Origin: CAZAQK01 sp964535825
Lineage (GTDB): Bacteria; Pseudomonadota; Alphaproteobacteria; Rickettsiales; SXRF01
Length of the DNA: 64,000 nucleotides
NCBI GenBank assembly: GCA_964535825.1
Contig: CAZHUC010000001.1
Coordinates: 447,849-511,848, forward strand
Reading direction: 5' to 3'
Within the stretch, counting starts at the first letter, position 1. Each line of letters begins with the position of its first letter. Under the pieces are notes generated by a model. The model was not told the DNA's origin, did not search any database, and saw nothing but the letters and a program-made list of their open reading frames with translations. Made by a program: the position numbers and the translations under genes. Below, in pieces: positions 8,115-17,299 of the stretch.

Positions 8115-11021
8115 TCATACAGATTCCCACTCAGCTTTACGAACAAGATGTTCGTATTCATTATAGCTAAGTTCACGCTGGTTATCTTGCGGCACGGCGT
8201 ATGGCTGCTTTTCATCCATATAGGTTGTTATCAGCCCTTTTAACATCTCTTCCCTTCCAGCCAGTATGTCATCGCTGAATGGAACATCGAATATCTCGGA
8301 TGCAGATTTCTTTGCCGCCAGTTTCCAGTATTCAAGCTGGAAGTCTTTATCAATTGCTCCTTGTGGTGTGGGCAGTAGTTTTCCATGTTTTGCAATCATC
8401 GCAGCGACATAAAGCTGATTACCAAGCCCTGCGGAAATGTCTTTACTGTTTGGCAGACCACCGGTTTTATAATCAACGATATTTACGCGGCCATTCTTTG
8501 TAGCTTCCAGCCTGTCGATACGCGCCACCAGTGTGAATGAGCGGTCATCAATAGAGAAATGCCACTCCCCCTGCACCTCAGATAATACTTCTACAAATGA
8601 TGCACGGCGTGATGCCTCCTGCTCCAAGAACCATTCGGCAACCGTTTCAAAACGCGGCCACCATAAACATTGCACCGCTGGTTGATGTGCAAATGCAGCA
8701 AACACCTTCTTTCCATAATCCAGAAGTTTTTCATGGGCATTATCTGGCAATGTTTTGGGGTGATCGCGTACGAAGAGTTCCAGCGCCTTATGTATCAGGT
8801 TGCCAAGATCTGCGCCGTCCGGGTCTTTATCCAGCTCGTCCAGCTGCCGCAGTTTTAAAATATACTTTGCATAAATGTAATACGGATCGGTCAGCCATTT
8901 ATCGATATCCGTAGCCCGCATGCGTGTTGGTCGTGCATGGGCTGGAGGTGTTGCCTTTGGCGCATCGATTGCTGCTATATCGGCTGGAGCATCGAGATAC
9001 GCAAGAGCAGCATCAATCGTATGAGTATTCATACGCGCAAGAGTTTCTGGTGATTTCTGGCTAACCAGTGTTTCCAGCCGCACCAGCCAGCGTGAATCCA
9101 CTGTTGGTGTGCCGTCGGATTTGCGTGAGCGCGTAAGCCACACTTTGTCTGCATGACAATGGTTGAATACATCCTGCGCCGCCTGCCCTATGGCAGTTTC
9201 AGTGGCAGGAAGCCCAAATGCCTTACGCATGGGACGGCTCATCCACGGATCAGCCTCTACAGAAGATGGCCAGCTTTTTTCAGTCAGCCCGCCAAGGATC
9301 ACACAATCAAATTTCTGCAAACGTGCCTCGATGGGGCTTAATATATGTAGTCTTGGATGTTGCGAGAATTTTGGCCAATAGGATTGCATGGAGAGCAAGG
9401 CATCGAACGTAGCGGGGTATATCGCCGGGTTCATATCCGGCATCACATCAGAATGCTCAAGCAATTCAGCAAGCCAACCGGCTAACTGCTGACCGGATTC
9501 TTTGGCCCATAGCACTTGCTTATCATTATCCGGCTCTGTCGCTAACCATTCAGAGAATTCGATATGCGCTTGCAGTAGCTGTTTGAATGTCGCCTGCTTT
9601 GTATGAAAGATATTAGCAAGCGGCCGCAACTGCTTTTCTATGCCTGAAAGCCATGTGGCCAGTTCTTCCAGTTTCTCTGCGCGTGCGGCATCGACCAAAC
9701 CGCTAAGGCCTGCCTCATTACGAATACCCCGCAGGAACTGCCGCTCTAACATGGAGGCGAATTGCCTGCATATTGCGGCGCTCACTCCTGCCGCTGCCAT
9801 TGGGTGACGCAGCAATGCCAATAGTGCCGCAGGTGAAATGCCTGAACGCACAACATCCAGCACCAATCTCAGGAATATTGCTGACGGTGCATCCTTCAGG
9901 TTACGGCCGGCAGAATCATCAACAACCACGCCAAAACGCTGCATCTGGCTGGAGACCATTTTTGCCAGCGCGCGGTTCGGGGTGATGAAGGCGGCTGTTT
10001 TACCTTCAGTATTAAGTGTATTGCGTAAGATGACCGCCACAGAGCGAGCTTCATCCAATAATGTATCCGCATGCACCAGATGAATGCCAGATAGGCCTGT
10101 GTTGAAATCACAGGTGCTATTCTTCCATTGGGCGGTTGCCACAGAAGGTTTGAATATCTCGCGCAGGCAGGATTCACGCTCGTTATCTTTGGCTGAGGAG
10201 AGATCTTTAACTTCTGAACGCTTAGAGCCTATCTTCTCAAGCAGCTTTTTAAGCATGTATTGCGGGTGTGTCTCATCAAGCGATTTCCATTCATCCTCTG
10301 ATAACTGCTTATCAAGCATGGGAAGTATCACTTTACCTGTGGGCAGCTTTGCAATGGTGGCGATAAGCCGTGCTGTGGCCGGTTGGCTACCCGTAGAACC
10401 CGCCGCAATAATAGGAAAATCAGGCGGTTCACTCAATAACGCCGCTGAAATATTATCAAGCAGGTGATTACGATAAGCTATGACATCGCTTGCAGATTCA
10501 TTCTTGAGCATCTGCGGCCAATGCAGGGAAACGATCTTCAGGAAATCCAGCGTTTGCTGCCAATGTTTCTGTAACTCGGACGGCACGATATTTTCCAGCC
10601 CGGAGAAATCCAGATCTTCACGCGCCACATCATCCAGCAGGCTTGCCAGCTGCTCGGCTAGTTGGGCGGTCTTTTCCATGTTATAGACACGCCCCTGCCG
10701 GTGCTTTTCAAAATTATTCACCAGCTGCATCAGCAATAGCTGCCTGCGCAAAGGATGCACCGGCGGCAACATATCGGAGGCGTATGCCACCAGAAAATTG
10801 TTATCTTCAATATCACCGATAGGCTGAATGCGTGGCAGCAGCATGGGCTTGCCATCGGTAATATCAAGGAATATCTCCCTGAGACTGCGGCAGGCACGAC
10901 GCCCAGGCAACAAGATCAATGCGCGGGTGAGTAATGCCGCATCATGGCCATATTCAGCTAATACCCACTCTGCCAGGCATCGCAGAAATGATTCTGAGGG
11001 TGGGATTGAATAACAGTTCAT
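8115..11021 (-). CDS. addB: Double-strand break repair protein AddB
   Basis: A 968-residue partner of AddA in the AddAB recombination complex. The N-terminus has an inactivated helicase fold, opening with LLPGRRACRSLREIF, in the place of a Walker A motif. The C-terminus is a PD-(D/E)XK nuclease: DLGNLIHKALELF (about 745-757), then ARIDRLEATKNGRVNIVDYKTGG with catalytic Asp and Lys. It corresponds to the alphaproteobacterial AddB type. No obvious four-cysteine iron-sulfur arrangement like that of Firmicutes AddB was seen. It converges with the DUF1465 gene, the two stops being 5 bases apart, so read-through to addA would cross that gene in antisense. Confidence 0.93.
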   Translation of the reverse strand: MNCYSIPPSESFLRCLAEWVLAEYGHDAALLTRALILLPGRRACRSLREIFLDITDGKPMLLPRIQPIGDIEDNNFLVAYASDMLPPVHPLRRQLLLMQLVNNFEKHRQGRVYNMEKTAQLAEQLASLLDDVAREDLDFSGLENIVPSELQKHWQQTLDFLKIVSLHWPQMLKNESASDVIAYRNHLLDNISAALLSEPPDFPIIAAGSTGSQPATARLIATIAKLPTGKVILPMLDKQLSEDEWKSLDETHPQYMLKKLLEKIGSKRSEVKDLSSAKDNERESCLREIFKPSVATAQWKNSTCDFNTGLSGIHLVHADTLLDEARSVAVILRNTLNTEGKTAAFITPNRALAKMVSSQMQRFGVVVDDSAGRNLKDAPSAIFLRLVLDVVRSGISPAALLALLRHPMAAAGVSAAICRQFASMLERQFLRGIRNEAGLSGLVDAARAEKLEELATWLSGIEKQLRPLANIFHTKQATFKQLLQAHIEFSEWLATEPDNDKQVLWAKESGQQLAGWLAELLEHSDVMPDMNPAIYPATFDALLSMQSYWPKFSQHPRLHILSPIEARLQKFDCVILGGLTEKSWPSSVEADPWMSRPMRKAFGLPATETAIGQAAQDVFNHCHADKVWLTRSRKSDGTPTVDSRWLVRLETLVSQKSPETLARMNTHTIDAALAYLDAPADIAAIDAPKATPPAHARPTRMRATDIDKWLTDPYYIYAKYILKLRQLDELDKDPDGADLGNLIHKALELFVRDHPKTLPDNAHEKLLDYGKKVFAAFAHQPAVQCLWWPRFETVAEWFLEQEASRRASFVEVLSEVQGEWHFSIDDRSFTLVARIDRLEATKNGRVNIVDYKTGGLPNSKDISAGLGNQLYVAAMIAKHGKLLPTPQGAIDKDFQLEYWKLAAKKSASEIFDVPFSDDILAGREEMLKGLITTYMDEKQPYAVPQDNQRELSYNEYEHLVRKAEWESV

Positions 11022-11078
11022 GTTATATTAACCTATGTAAAGCTATAACCGGATAACAGCATTATACAACCGTCACCA

Positions 11079-12737
11079 ATGATTGCACCTATTGAAAATA
11101 TCCCACAGCTGCTTGCTACAGAATTTCGTGTTCTCTGGGAAGCACACAAAGCTGTAGGCCTTAAAGGCCATATGTGCCTTTATTCACTGGCTGAGCAAGT
11201 ACCTTTCCGTAGTAAAACGGCGGGGATCACGCATTGGTTCGACGAGGCGGGCACAGAAACGGCCATACAGGAAATATTGCAGCATTATAATAATGGCAAT
11301 CTGCCTAATACCACCCTGCTCTTAAATCCGGTGGTTCATAAAAAGAATGCTGATGGCACTTATAAGCCTCTGGGTTCTGGTATCGCATGGTGCTCGGCCC
11401 TGTCTCTCGGTGTTGAAACACTGAAAGAGGAATCGGCCCAGCGCATCTGGTCTTTAGGTGTGTTGGCCAGCCCTTTCAACCGCGGCGATAATGACCGCGC
11501 AGGTCTTAAGGTCATTGCCTTCCTTGATGAGCCGCAATCGGTATCAGAGGATGGAAGAACGATCCCAGGATGTAAGGAATTATACGATATAGCAAACATG
11601 CAAAGCCTGCCCTACGCGCATTGTTATATGCTTTCTGGCCTTTCTTACCTGACTAATAACGGTCTGTTCCAACATAAGAATATTGGCGCTCTGTTCAGCG
11701 ACCATGACCTCAGCGATGCTAAAAAGGTCAGCAAGCTCATCAAGGATTCCGTTGTCAGTGTCGATAAGATCAAAGATGCAGCCTATTGCTGGAATGCCTA
11801 CGAACGTCACCATACGCTTTATGAAAAATTCGGGACAGATCCGGGGGACGTAGAGCGAAACCTCAATTTCTTCAATCTCGTAGCGCGAGATGTTGAACTA
11901 TTTGATGCCACCGGCCCGATGCGTAAAGAAGCCGATGATATGTTTGAATTCATCGTACCCGGTATCATACCGCGTGGTAGTGTGACCATGCTGGCGGGTG
12001 CAGGTGGCTCTGGTAAAAGCAGCTTGATCCATCAGCTCGCAGTTATGACCGCTACGGATTATGAACCGGGTGAAGAAGCCCCCAGATGGCTTGGCCAAAG
12101 GGTTTCGATAGAAAAGTGCAAAGGCATCACGGTGTATTTCTCCGGTGAAGATGGCCCGCCTATTTTAAATGCCAGAGCTGCCATCTTTGACCCCAAAGGT
12201 CGTGGCCGCCGCCTCATGTTCCAGCGTTCGGATTTTGGTGAAGGTGTCAGCTTTATCCAGCATCTCAAGCGCTTATATAAGATACCTGATGTACCACTTC
12301 TGATCATTGACCCGGTCAGGAAATTCCTGAGTGGCGACGAGGAAGATTCCAATATCGCCAGCGAATTCTTTGAAGCAATCGAGGAATTTGCCATCAAGAA
12401 GAATGCTGCCGTAGTTCTTGTGCATCACCTGCAGAAAGGTGCTTATCCTAAATCCGCAACTGAAGTACTGGATCTGTTGCGTGGCTCGCAGGTGTTCGTT
12501 GACAGGCCGCGTGTGGTCGTTGGTTTATACCGCGAAGGCCCGCATACGGTCGTTGGTCTTGCGAAGAACAATATTCCGCCAAATTTTGGCATGATGCAGG
12601 AAGAGCGCATCTTTGCGCGTGACCCGAAAAAGCTCAGTCTTGTCTGGTTGCCGGGTACAGATGGTGTAAGGAACGCGCTTCTTTCACAGGCAGAACTGGC
12701 AAAACTTGCCGCCGAAGCACAAAAACAAGGCCGCTAA
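11079..12737 (+). CDS. RepA-like RecA-fold hexameric ATPase (AAA_25 type)
   Basis: A 552-residue protein whose C-terminal half is a RecA-fold ATPase. Walker A is LAGAGGSGKSSLIHQL (about 304-319), Walker B is PLLIIDPVRKFL (about 406-417), and VLVHHLQKG is a sensor-like segment. This matches the RepA/AAA_25 family, which includes the RSF1010 replicative helicase RepA and many phage or plasmid ATPases. The N-terminal about 280 residues are not recognised and carry no clear primase motif. It stands alone, divergent from addB (57-base gap) and convergent with the secretion genes, touching the small lipoprotein gene end-to-end. It may be a relic of a mobile element or a chromosomal ATPase; substrate unknown. 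Confidence 0.75.
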   Translation: MIAPIENIPQLLATEFRVLWEAHKAVGLKGHMCLYSLAEQVPFRSKTAGITHWFDEAGTETAIQEILQHYNNGNLPNTTLLLNPVVHKKNADGTYKPLGSGIAWCSALSLGVETLKEESAQRIWSLGVLASPFNRGDNDRAGLKVIAFLDEPQSVSEDGRTIPGCKELYDIANMQSLPYAHCYMLSGLSYLTNNGLFQHKNIGALFSDHDLSDAKKVSKLIKDSVVSVDKIKDAAYCWNAYERHHTLYEKFGTDPGDVERNLNFFNLVARDVELFDATGPMRKEADDMFEFIVPGIIPRGSVTMLAGAGGSGKSSLIHQLAVMTATDYEPGEEAPRWLGQRVSIEKCKGITVYFSGEDGPPILNARAAIFDPKGRGRRLMFQRSDFGEGVSFIQHLKRLYKIPDVPLLIIDPVRKFLSGDEEDSNIASEFFEAIEEFAIKKNAAVVLVHHLQKGAYPKSATEVLDLLRGSQVFVDRPRVVVGLYREGPHTVVGLAKNNIPPNFGMMQEERIFARDPKKLSLVWLPGTDGVRNALLSQAELAKLAAEAQKQGR

Positions 12738-12884
12738 TTAGCCTTGCTGCAACCAGTCATTAGCCGGGCGACGGTCACACGGGCTGCCTTCTGAGCCAAC
12801 GCACGGGCTTCTAAGATCCATCACTTCGTTCGAGCACGCGGCCAACATTGATAGTAGCACACCTAAAAAAACCGCTCTTACCAT
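12738..12884 (-). CDS. Small lipoprotein, candidate VirB7-like T4SS component
   Basis: A 48-residue ORF with the start MVRAVFLGVLLSMLAAC: a positive N-terminus, hydrophobic stretch and a lipobox (LAAC, Cys 17) for signal peptidase II. The mature part is about 32 residues with two further cysteines (RSPCVGSEGSPCDRR) and ends NDWLQQG. An AGGGGGAAA ribosome-binding site lies just upstream. It is the last gene of the virB3-virB4-virB6 block, on the same strand, 78 bases after the third virB6. VirB7 is a small outer-membrane lipoprotein that crosslinks to VirB9 through a cysteine, so size, lipobox, cysteines and position all fit. VirB7 proteins are too divergent for a firm call by eye. Confidence 0.7.
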   Translation of the reverse strand: MVRAVFLGVLLSMLAACSNEVMDLRSPCVGSEGSPCDRRPANDWLQQG

Positions 12885-12962
12885 AGGATTTCCCCCTGAA
12901 TATTTTAGGCGCTTATATTACCAGTAAAAGGTTCACAAGGGCAATATTATTTATCTGTAACC

Positions 12963-14375
12963 TTAGGTTCGCTGGCCATCTTGCGGGAATGCCCGTTGAC
13001 GTGCCTGATCCAATGGGCTGCCACCGCCCTCTGCGGAAGCGACAGCTCCGCTATCTCCAGACATGCCACCAACGCCACCACCGGCCTCACGTCTCATCAC
13101 ATCGCGAACTTCATCAGTACGGCCCATGGTACCAGGATCACTACCCTTACGGCCTTTCACTGGTGACATCCAGTCAGATAATGCCCCCCTGAAATCAGCC
13201 AAACTAGTGGTCGAGTTCGCAAGATCACGCGCGATCATGAGCACAACGTTATTGAACCTGCTGGCCAGCTCGGCAAGGATAAGGAAAATAAGTACATTTA
13301 TAATATCTATAGGGAACGCAGGTGAGCCGGCATTATCCGTACCTGTCCACGTCCACATGCCACCATATGGTTCGTTCTCATAAGTAAACCGCCAGTAGTG
13401 GGTATAGAACGGTGTACCGCGTACAGCTTCCATGGATTCTGTCCAGCACACATGCACGTCAAGTATCTTATCAACGGATGCTTCGATCAACCGACAGAAA
13501 AATGCAAAGAATGCAAATAACAAGACTGGCTGAAGTGATGCGTTGATAACCTGGTTCAGCCAGCCCTGAAACAGGTGGCGCGTGCGGTTGAACAGCAGGC
13601 ATAATATAAATATAGGGGCTATGCCAAATAGCAGGGTCTTTACTACAAGCGACATCAGATATACCCATGCGGCAGTAAGCAGCGCACGCATGAATGAGCC
13701 CACAGCCATCAGCAATAACAATCCGAAAAGCAGCCCGTATGGGCCAGTAAAGAATGTGGCAAGCAATGTTACCGCCATTTTTGCAGACATGGCTTTTGCA
13801 ATGGCCTCATCAAGCACGACAAAGGGCGGATCGCCCGGATTTACAGGCTCAGAAATACCAGCTACGGCTATCTGGCTTAGCTCGGATATTAAGGAATCTG
13901 TACCGTCATTAAAGAAATGCACCACATTATCATTGAAGAAACCCCATGAAGAGGGGCTGACAAGTGCCACTATGATGCCAACTTTTATCATACGAACGGC
14001 AAAGTCAAAGAGCGTCACCTGCACCATCGCGAACATGAATAACGTGCCATATATCGCAATATAGAGCGTTACCGCCGCACCAGCCATTTGCCTGAAGCCA
14101 CTATCTCCTGCCACAGTGCTGTAAATACTCTCGGTAAGTGTGTCGAGCACGTTCTTTATATTTTCAACAATACGGGAAACAATACCTTCACCAGGGGCTG
14201 GAGGATCCGGATTAAATTGCGGGTCCATTGTGCATGTGCCATCTGGTGCAGGAGGCAATACCTGAGCCTGTGCAGGAAGTGTGGCACTAAACAAGGTAAT
14301 GCAAATAAAACATAGCGCAAAACGCCCCCAGTCTTTGGGAGTCATTGATAGGATATGTTTAATTACATTTTTCAT
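12963..14375 (-). CDS. virB6: VirB6/TrbL-family T4SS inner-membrane protein (third copy)
   Basis: About 470 residues with an N-terminal signal-like segment ending near PAQAQ, then a periplasmic stretch with VDNIKNVLDTLTESIY-like helix, and six or so hydrophobic segments (roughly residues 100-310 and 375-400). A glycine-rich hydrophilic tail follows (GGGVGGMSGDSG). This is the VirB6/TrbL architecture: a polytopic inner-membrane channel component. It is the third of three tandem virB6 genes. I chose ATG 14375; GTG 14393 is in frame but falls inside the promoter-like repeat. It is smaller than the very large VirB6 paralogues of Rickettsia and Anaplasma. Confidence 0.85.
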   Translation of the reverse strand: MKNVIKHILSMTPKDWGRFALCFICITLFSATLPAQAQVLPPAPDGTCTMDPQFNPDPPAPGEGIVSRIVENIKNVLDTLTESIYSTVAGDSGFRQMAGAAVTLYIAIYGTLFMFAMVQVTLFDFAVRMIKVGIIVALVSPSSWGFFNDNVVHFFNDGTDSLISELSQIAVAGISEPVNPGDPPFVVLDEAIAKAMSAKMAVTLLATFFTGPYGLLFGLLLLMAVGSFMRALLTAAWVYLMSLVVKTLLFGIAPIFILCLLFNRTRHLFQGWLNQVINASLQPVLLFAFFAFFCRLIEASVDKILDVHVCWTESMEAVRGTPFYTHYWRFTYENEPYGGMWTWTGTDNAGSPAFPIDIINVLIFLILAELASRFNNVVLMIARDLANSTTSLADFRGALSDWMSPVKGRKGSDPGTMGRTDEVRDVMRREAGGGVGGMSGDSGAVASAEGGGSPLDQARQRAFPQDGQRT

Positions 14376-14383
14376 AGCGTTAT

Positions 14384-14413
14384 ATTTTATCACAGTATTA
14401 TTACGGTTTTGTT
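14384..14413 (-). promoter_or_regulatory. Promoter-like repeat upstream of the third virB6
   Basis: Positions 14391-14413 match 20086-20108 at 21 of 23 bases, both on the minus strand, with the shared core AATAATACTGTG. In both copies the core runs into an extended -10 (here TGTGATAAAAT, the hexamer at 14384-14389). This suggests a second promoter inside the virB cluster. Transcription would begin close to ATG 14375, giving an almost leaderless message. Confidence 0.6.
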
Positions 14414-14417
14414 GTCA

Positions 14418-15761
14418 TTAACTTCTTTTTTTAGTTGCCATATTCCTCATACTATCAATGGTTTGCTTGAGGTTGTCACTAAGTTTTGCAGAAGTTTTCT
14501 GCAGCTGTTCAGGGCTTGCACCAAGCATTTTGCGGGTAGTGGTCTCGATCTGTGTAGGCTGCACAGTGATACGGTTGAGTGAACCGGCAATATCATCGGC
14601 AATGGTCGGGATCTTGGTGATAATCGACTTCATCAGCGATGCAAATATCCACAGACTGATAAGGGCAAACAATAATTGCTCTTTAATAGCTACGTCATTC
14701 GGCCCGAAATTAACTCCCGGCACGTTCATCATGTTGGTATTATATGCCCTGCGCAACAGAGGATTAACATTGGATTGCACGGCCGGAATACTTAACTGAT
14801 CTGATTGTGCCATATTTTGTATCTGCTGGCTAAAACTTGGATCGGCTGGCATAAGCCATGCAAATAAAGGCTGGTTCATTTTCCAGTAAGGAGTGAAATC
14901 CGGATCATCACAGGAAGCAAGGTTACCGCCTGTGCATGGGTAACCAAGGATCTCGAAAATATTTCCTACGAGTCCGTGGAATATTCTGAAGAAGAAATAA
15001 AGGAATGTGAACATCAGGATAGGAACTAACCCTGCAGAAACAATTATATGCCACCATTTATTGAAGTATTTCTCTGTTGAATAGAACAACAGCATCGGCG
15101 CAAAGAATGGCGTCAGCGCCAACATAAAACAGATCAGCATGATGGCCAGCAGATAAGTAAATGTTACGTTGAAGATAAAGAAGAATATATCGAGCATGGC
15201 CACAAAGCCTGCGAGGAATAAAAATATGCCCGTGGTCGAGGACATCAGGGTAGCGCCCAGAATACCCAATAAGCCCTGAGTTATTGCAAGTGTAGGCCCG
15301 AATCCTAGTAATTTTCCTATCATGGTGTCGATCAAAGTGAATGGCTCATAACCAGCATTCAACATCATCAGGAATTGCTGTAACACTGCAAGAACTACAC
15401 CTGCTATCTGATCGGTAAAAAAGAAGAAGTACGAAACAACACCGATCTTGATAGATAGCGTAACGCTTTTTTGTGTTAGTTGCCTCTCTCCGCCTAATAT
15501 CTGAACCCCTAGCCAGGTAACAGCAAGGGAAAGCATGGCAAGTGCGACCGGCGCCATGTAACTCGCAAGCATAGTCGCCATCTCACGCGAAGCCTGTAAC
15601 ATTGATGCAGTAACGCAAACGACTACTTTTGTGGTATACGCATGGGGTGGCAATCCACTCGCACATGAATCTATGTCCAGACCCTGGGCATTTGCAGCAC
15701 TCGTAACACCCCAGAATAACAGAGCTAACAGCAATGAGCGATATAGAGTAGCGATACTCAT
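14418..15761 (-). CDS. virB6: VirB6/TrbL-family T4SS inner-membrane protein (second copy)
   Basis: A 447-residue membrane protein with a cleavable-looking signal (ends near SAANAQ), a short periplasmic segment with a Cys pair (CASGLPPHAYTTKVVVC) and several transmembrane segments between about 65 and 275, plus one near 375-395. The central block (FFIFNVTFTYLLAIMLICFM and the following FFAPMLLF) is typical of VirB6/TrbL. A hydrophilic cytosolic tail follows, predicted helical. The start overlaps the stop of the first virB6 by 4 bases (ATGA), so the two are translationally coupled. Similarity to the other two copies is structural rather than obvious in sequence. Confidence 0.87.
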   Translation of the reverse strand: MSIATLYRSLLLALLFWGVTSAANAQGLDIDSCASGLPPHAYTTKVVVCVTASMLQASREMATMLASYMAPVALAMLSLAVTWLGVQILGGERQLTQKSVTLSIKIGVVSYFFFFTDQIAGVVLAVLQQFLMMLNAGYEPFTLIDTMIGKLLGFGPTLAITQGLLGILGATLMSSTTGIFLFLAGFVAMLDIFFFIFNVTFTYLLAIMLICFMLALTPFFAPMLLFYSTEKYFNKWWHIIVSAGLVPILMFTFLYFFFRIFHGLVGNIFEILGYPCTGGNLASCDDPDFTPYWKMNQPLFAWLMPADPSFSQQIQNMAQSDQLSIPAVQSNVNPLLRRAYNTNMMNVPGVNFGPNDVAIKEQLLFALISLWIFASLMKSIITKIPTIADDIAGSLNRITVQPTQIETTTRKMLGASPEQLQKTSAKLSDNLKQTIDSMRNMATKKRS

Positions 15762-17299
15762 CCTTTGCCCCCTATCAGATTGCCCATTACCCTATTCTTG
15801 AAGTTTGCCATCACATTGTCCCCCGGAGGCGCAAATGGGCCAGTACCGAATGCAGGCATAGACAATACATCACCCGCCACACCAGAGCCAATGAATGGCA
15901 GCAGATCGATCATCAAAAGGAAGATATAGGTTATGAGCACTGACATAAGGAACGACAGCATCAGGTCTATCCAATACTCTGTCGGGTCGTCTCCGCTGTG
16001 GCCTGTCAATTCAGACAGTGTTTTCCAGTCGATAACTTTCACTGGCAGATCCACCAGGAAGTAATTGAGTGGTAATAGTCTGCTGGCAAATATATCCCTT
16101 GGTAGTCCTGAACTTTCACGCCATTCACTTGGATCAGTGATCTGTTCCGTGATTCTTATCTCTGCGCCACCAAGATCCTTTGTGATACCGACCACACCAG
16201 TCTTGATATCTTGCATGGCGATACCATCCACGATCTTTTTAGGGTCAACGTTATACGCCTGACTGCTCTGGGATGAGTTAGCGTATACACCATTATCCAG
16301 TAGCCACTCCCCTAATTTAAAATCTGAATTGTCCACGGCATCACCAGCGATGGTGCGATATAAAGAATTATCACCAGTGTAGACCACCACATTATAGGCT
16401 GCCATCAACATCGAGAGATAGGTAAAGAGGAATAGTGGCTGCAACATGAATCCCATGGTTATCCTTAGCCATTTTTCAAAATAACCAAAGGTAGCTCGAA
16501 ACAATATAAGTGGGATGAAAAGTGGAGAAATGCACACCATGATGGCAAATGCCAGATAGGCACTGATAAAAATATACACTCCCCTGATCAATGCCCATAT
16601 AAGTTGGGCGATCACCATCAAGCCAAGCAGGCCGATGAACAGGCCGACCGTCTGCGAGAACAGCGCTGAAACAAGAAATCCTGTGATCCCAAGGTAAATA
16701 TTAAATGGCTGGAAGATACCACCAATTAAACTGTCTATGGTGCAATCCACGCGCTGCCAAACTGCAATGGATTCACTAGGGTTTCTGACAATGCAACTGA
16801 ACGAAGGTGGAAATCCCAAATGTACGGTTACCATCGTTAGCATCTCTTCCATTGCATCCAGGAAAACCGGGAACATATCCCCAAAATTATCCGTGAACAT
16901 CGCAACCGCACCTAGCTTTACACTAAGGATCGCAAGGTCTTTGACCGGTGCTGAATTTTTGCCTGTCACCATCAAAGCACCCCATAGCGCCACAGCAAGT
17001 GTCGCCGCTGCCGCCACAAAGCCTGCAAGATAGGCACAGAATTGCACAAGAAAATCCCTTACAGCCGTAAGTATAGGTTCTTTGATACAGGTAATGATGC
17101 GTGCCGTGTAACCATCATTATCAGGGTCGCCATCGCCGTCGGGATCATGGCAAATCCTGTCCTGGGAATCGAGAACTTGAATATCATCGCGGAAATCGTA
17201 TGCATATGCAGAGGCAAAATGAGTCATGCCTATCAGTGCAGCAAGCATGATAAGTAGACAGTGCTTCAAGAAGCTATTTTTTGCCTTCTTTACTAGCAA
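15758..17299 (-). CDS. virB6: VirB6/TrbL-family T4SS inner-membrane protein (first copy)
   Basis: 513 residues. The N-terminus has a signal segment (LLIMLAALIGMTHFASAYA), then a periplasmic loop with an Asp-rich motif DPDGDGDPDNDG at residues 52-63, flanked by Cys 50 and Cys 71. Transmembrane segments follow (about 85-110, 210-300 and 455-480), with VYIFISAYLAFAIMVCISPL characteristic of VirB6. A large loop lies between about 320 and 430. The gene overlaps the end of virB4. The TTG at 17299 is the longest start; TTG 17269 or ATG 17248 would still leave a signal peptide and may be the real start. Confidence 0.87.
   Translation of the reverse strand: MLVKKAKNSFLKHCLLIMLAALIGMTHFASAYAYDFRDDIQVLDSQDRICHDPDGDGDPDNDGYTARIITCIKEPILTAVRDFLVQFCAYLAGFVAAAATLAVALWGALMVTGKNSAPVKDLAILSVKLGAVAMFTDNFGDMFPVFLDAMEEMLTMVTVHLGFPPSFSCIVRNPSESIAVWQRVDCTIDSLIGGIFQPFNIYLGITGFLVSALFSQTVGLFIGLLGLMVIAQLIWALIRGVYIFISAYLAFAIMVCISPLFIPLILFRATFGYFEKWLRITMGFMLQPLFLFTYLSMLMAAYNVVVYTGDNSLYRTIAGDAVDNSDFKLGEWLLDNGVYANSSQSSQAYNVDPKKIVDGIAMQDIKTGVVGITKDLGGAEIRITEQITDPSEWRESSGLPRDIFASRLLPLNYFLVDLPVKVIDWKTLSELTGHSGDDPTEYWIDLMLSFLMSVLITYIFLLMIDLLPFIGSGVAGDVLSMPAFGTGPFAPPGDNVMANFKNRVMGNLIGGKG

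Noticed and set aside
14391..14393. GTG start for the third virB6
   Set aside because: It lies inside the promoter-like repeat shared with virB3; ATG 14375 is more consistent.
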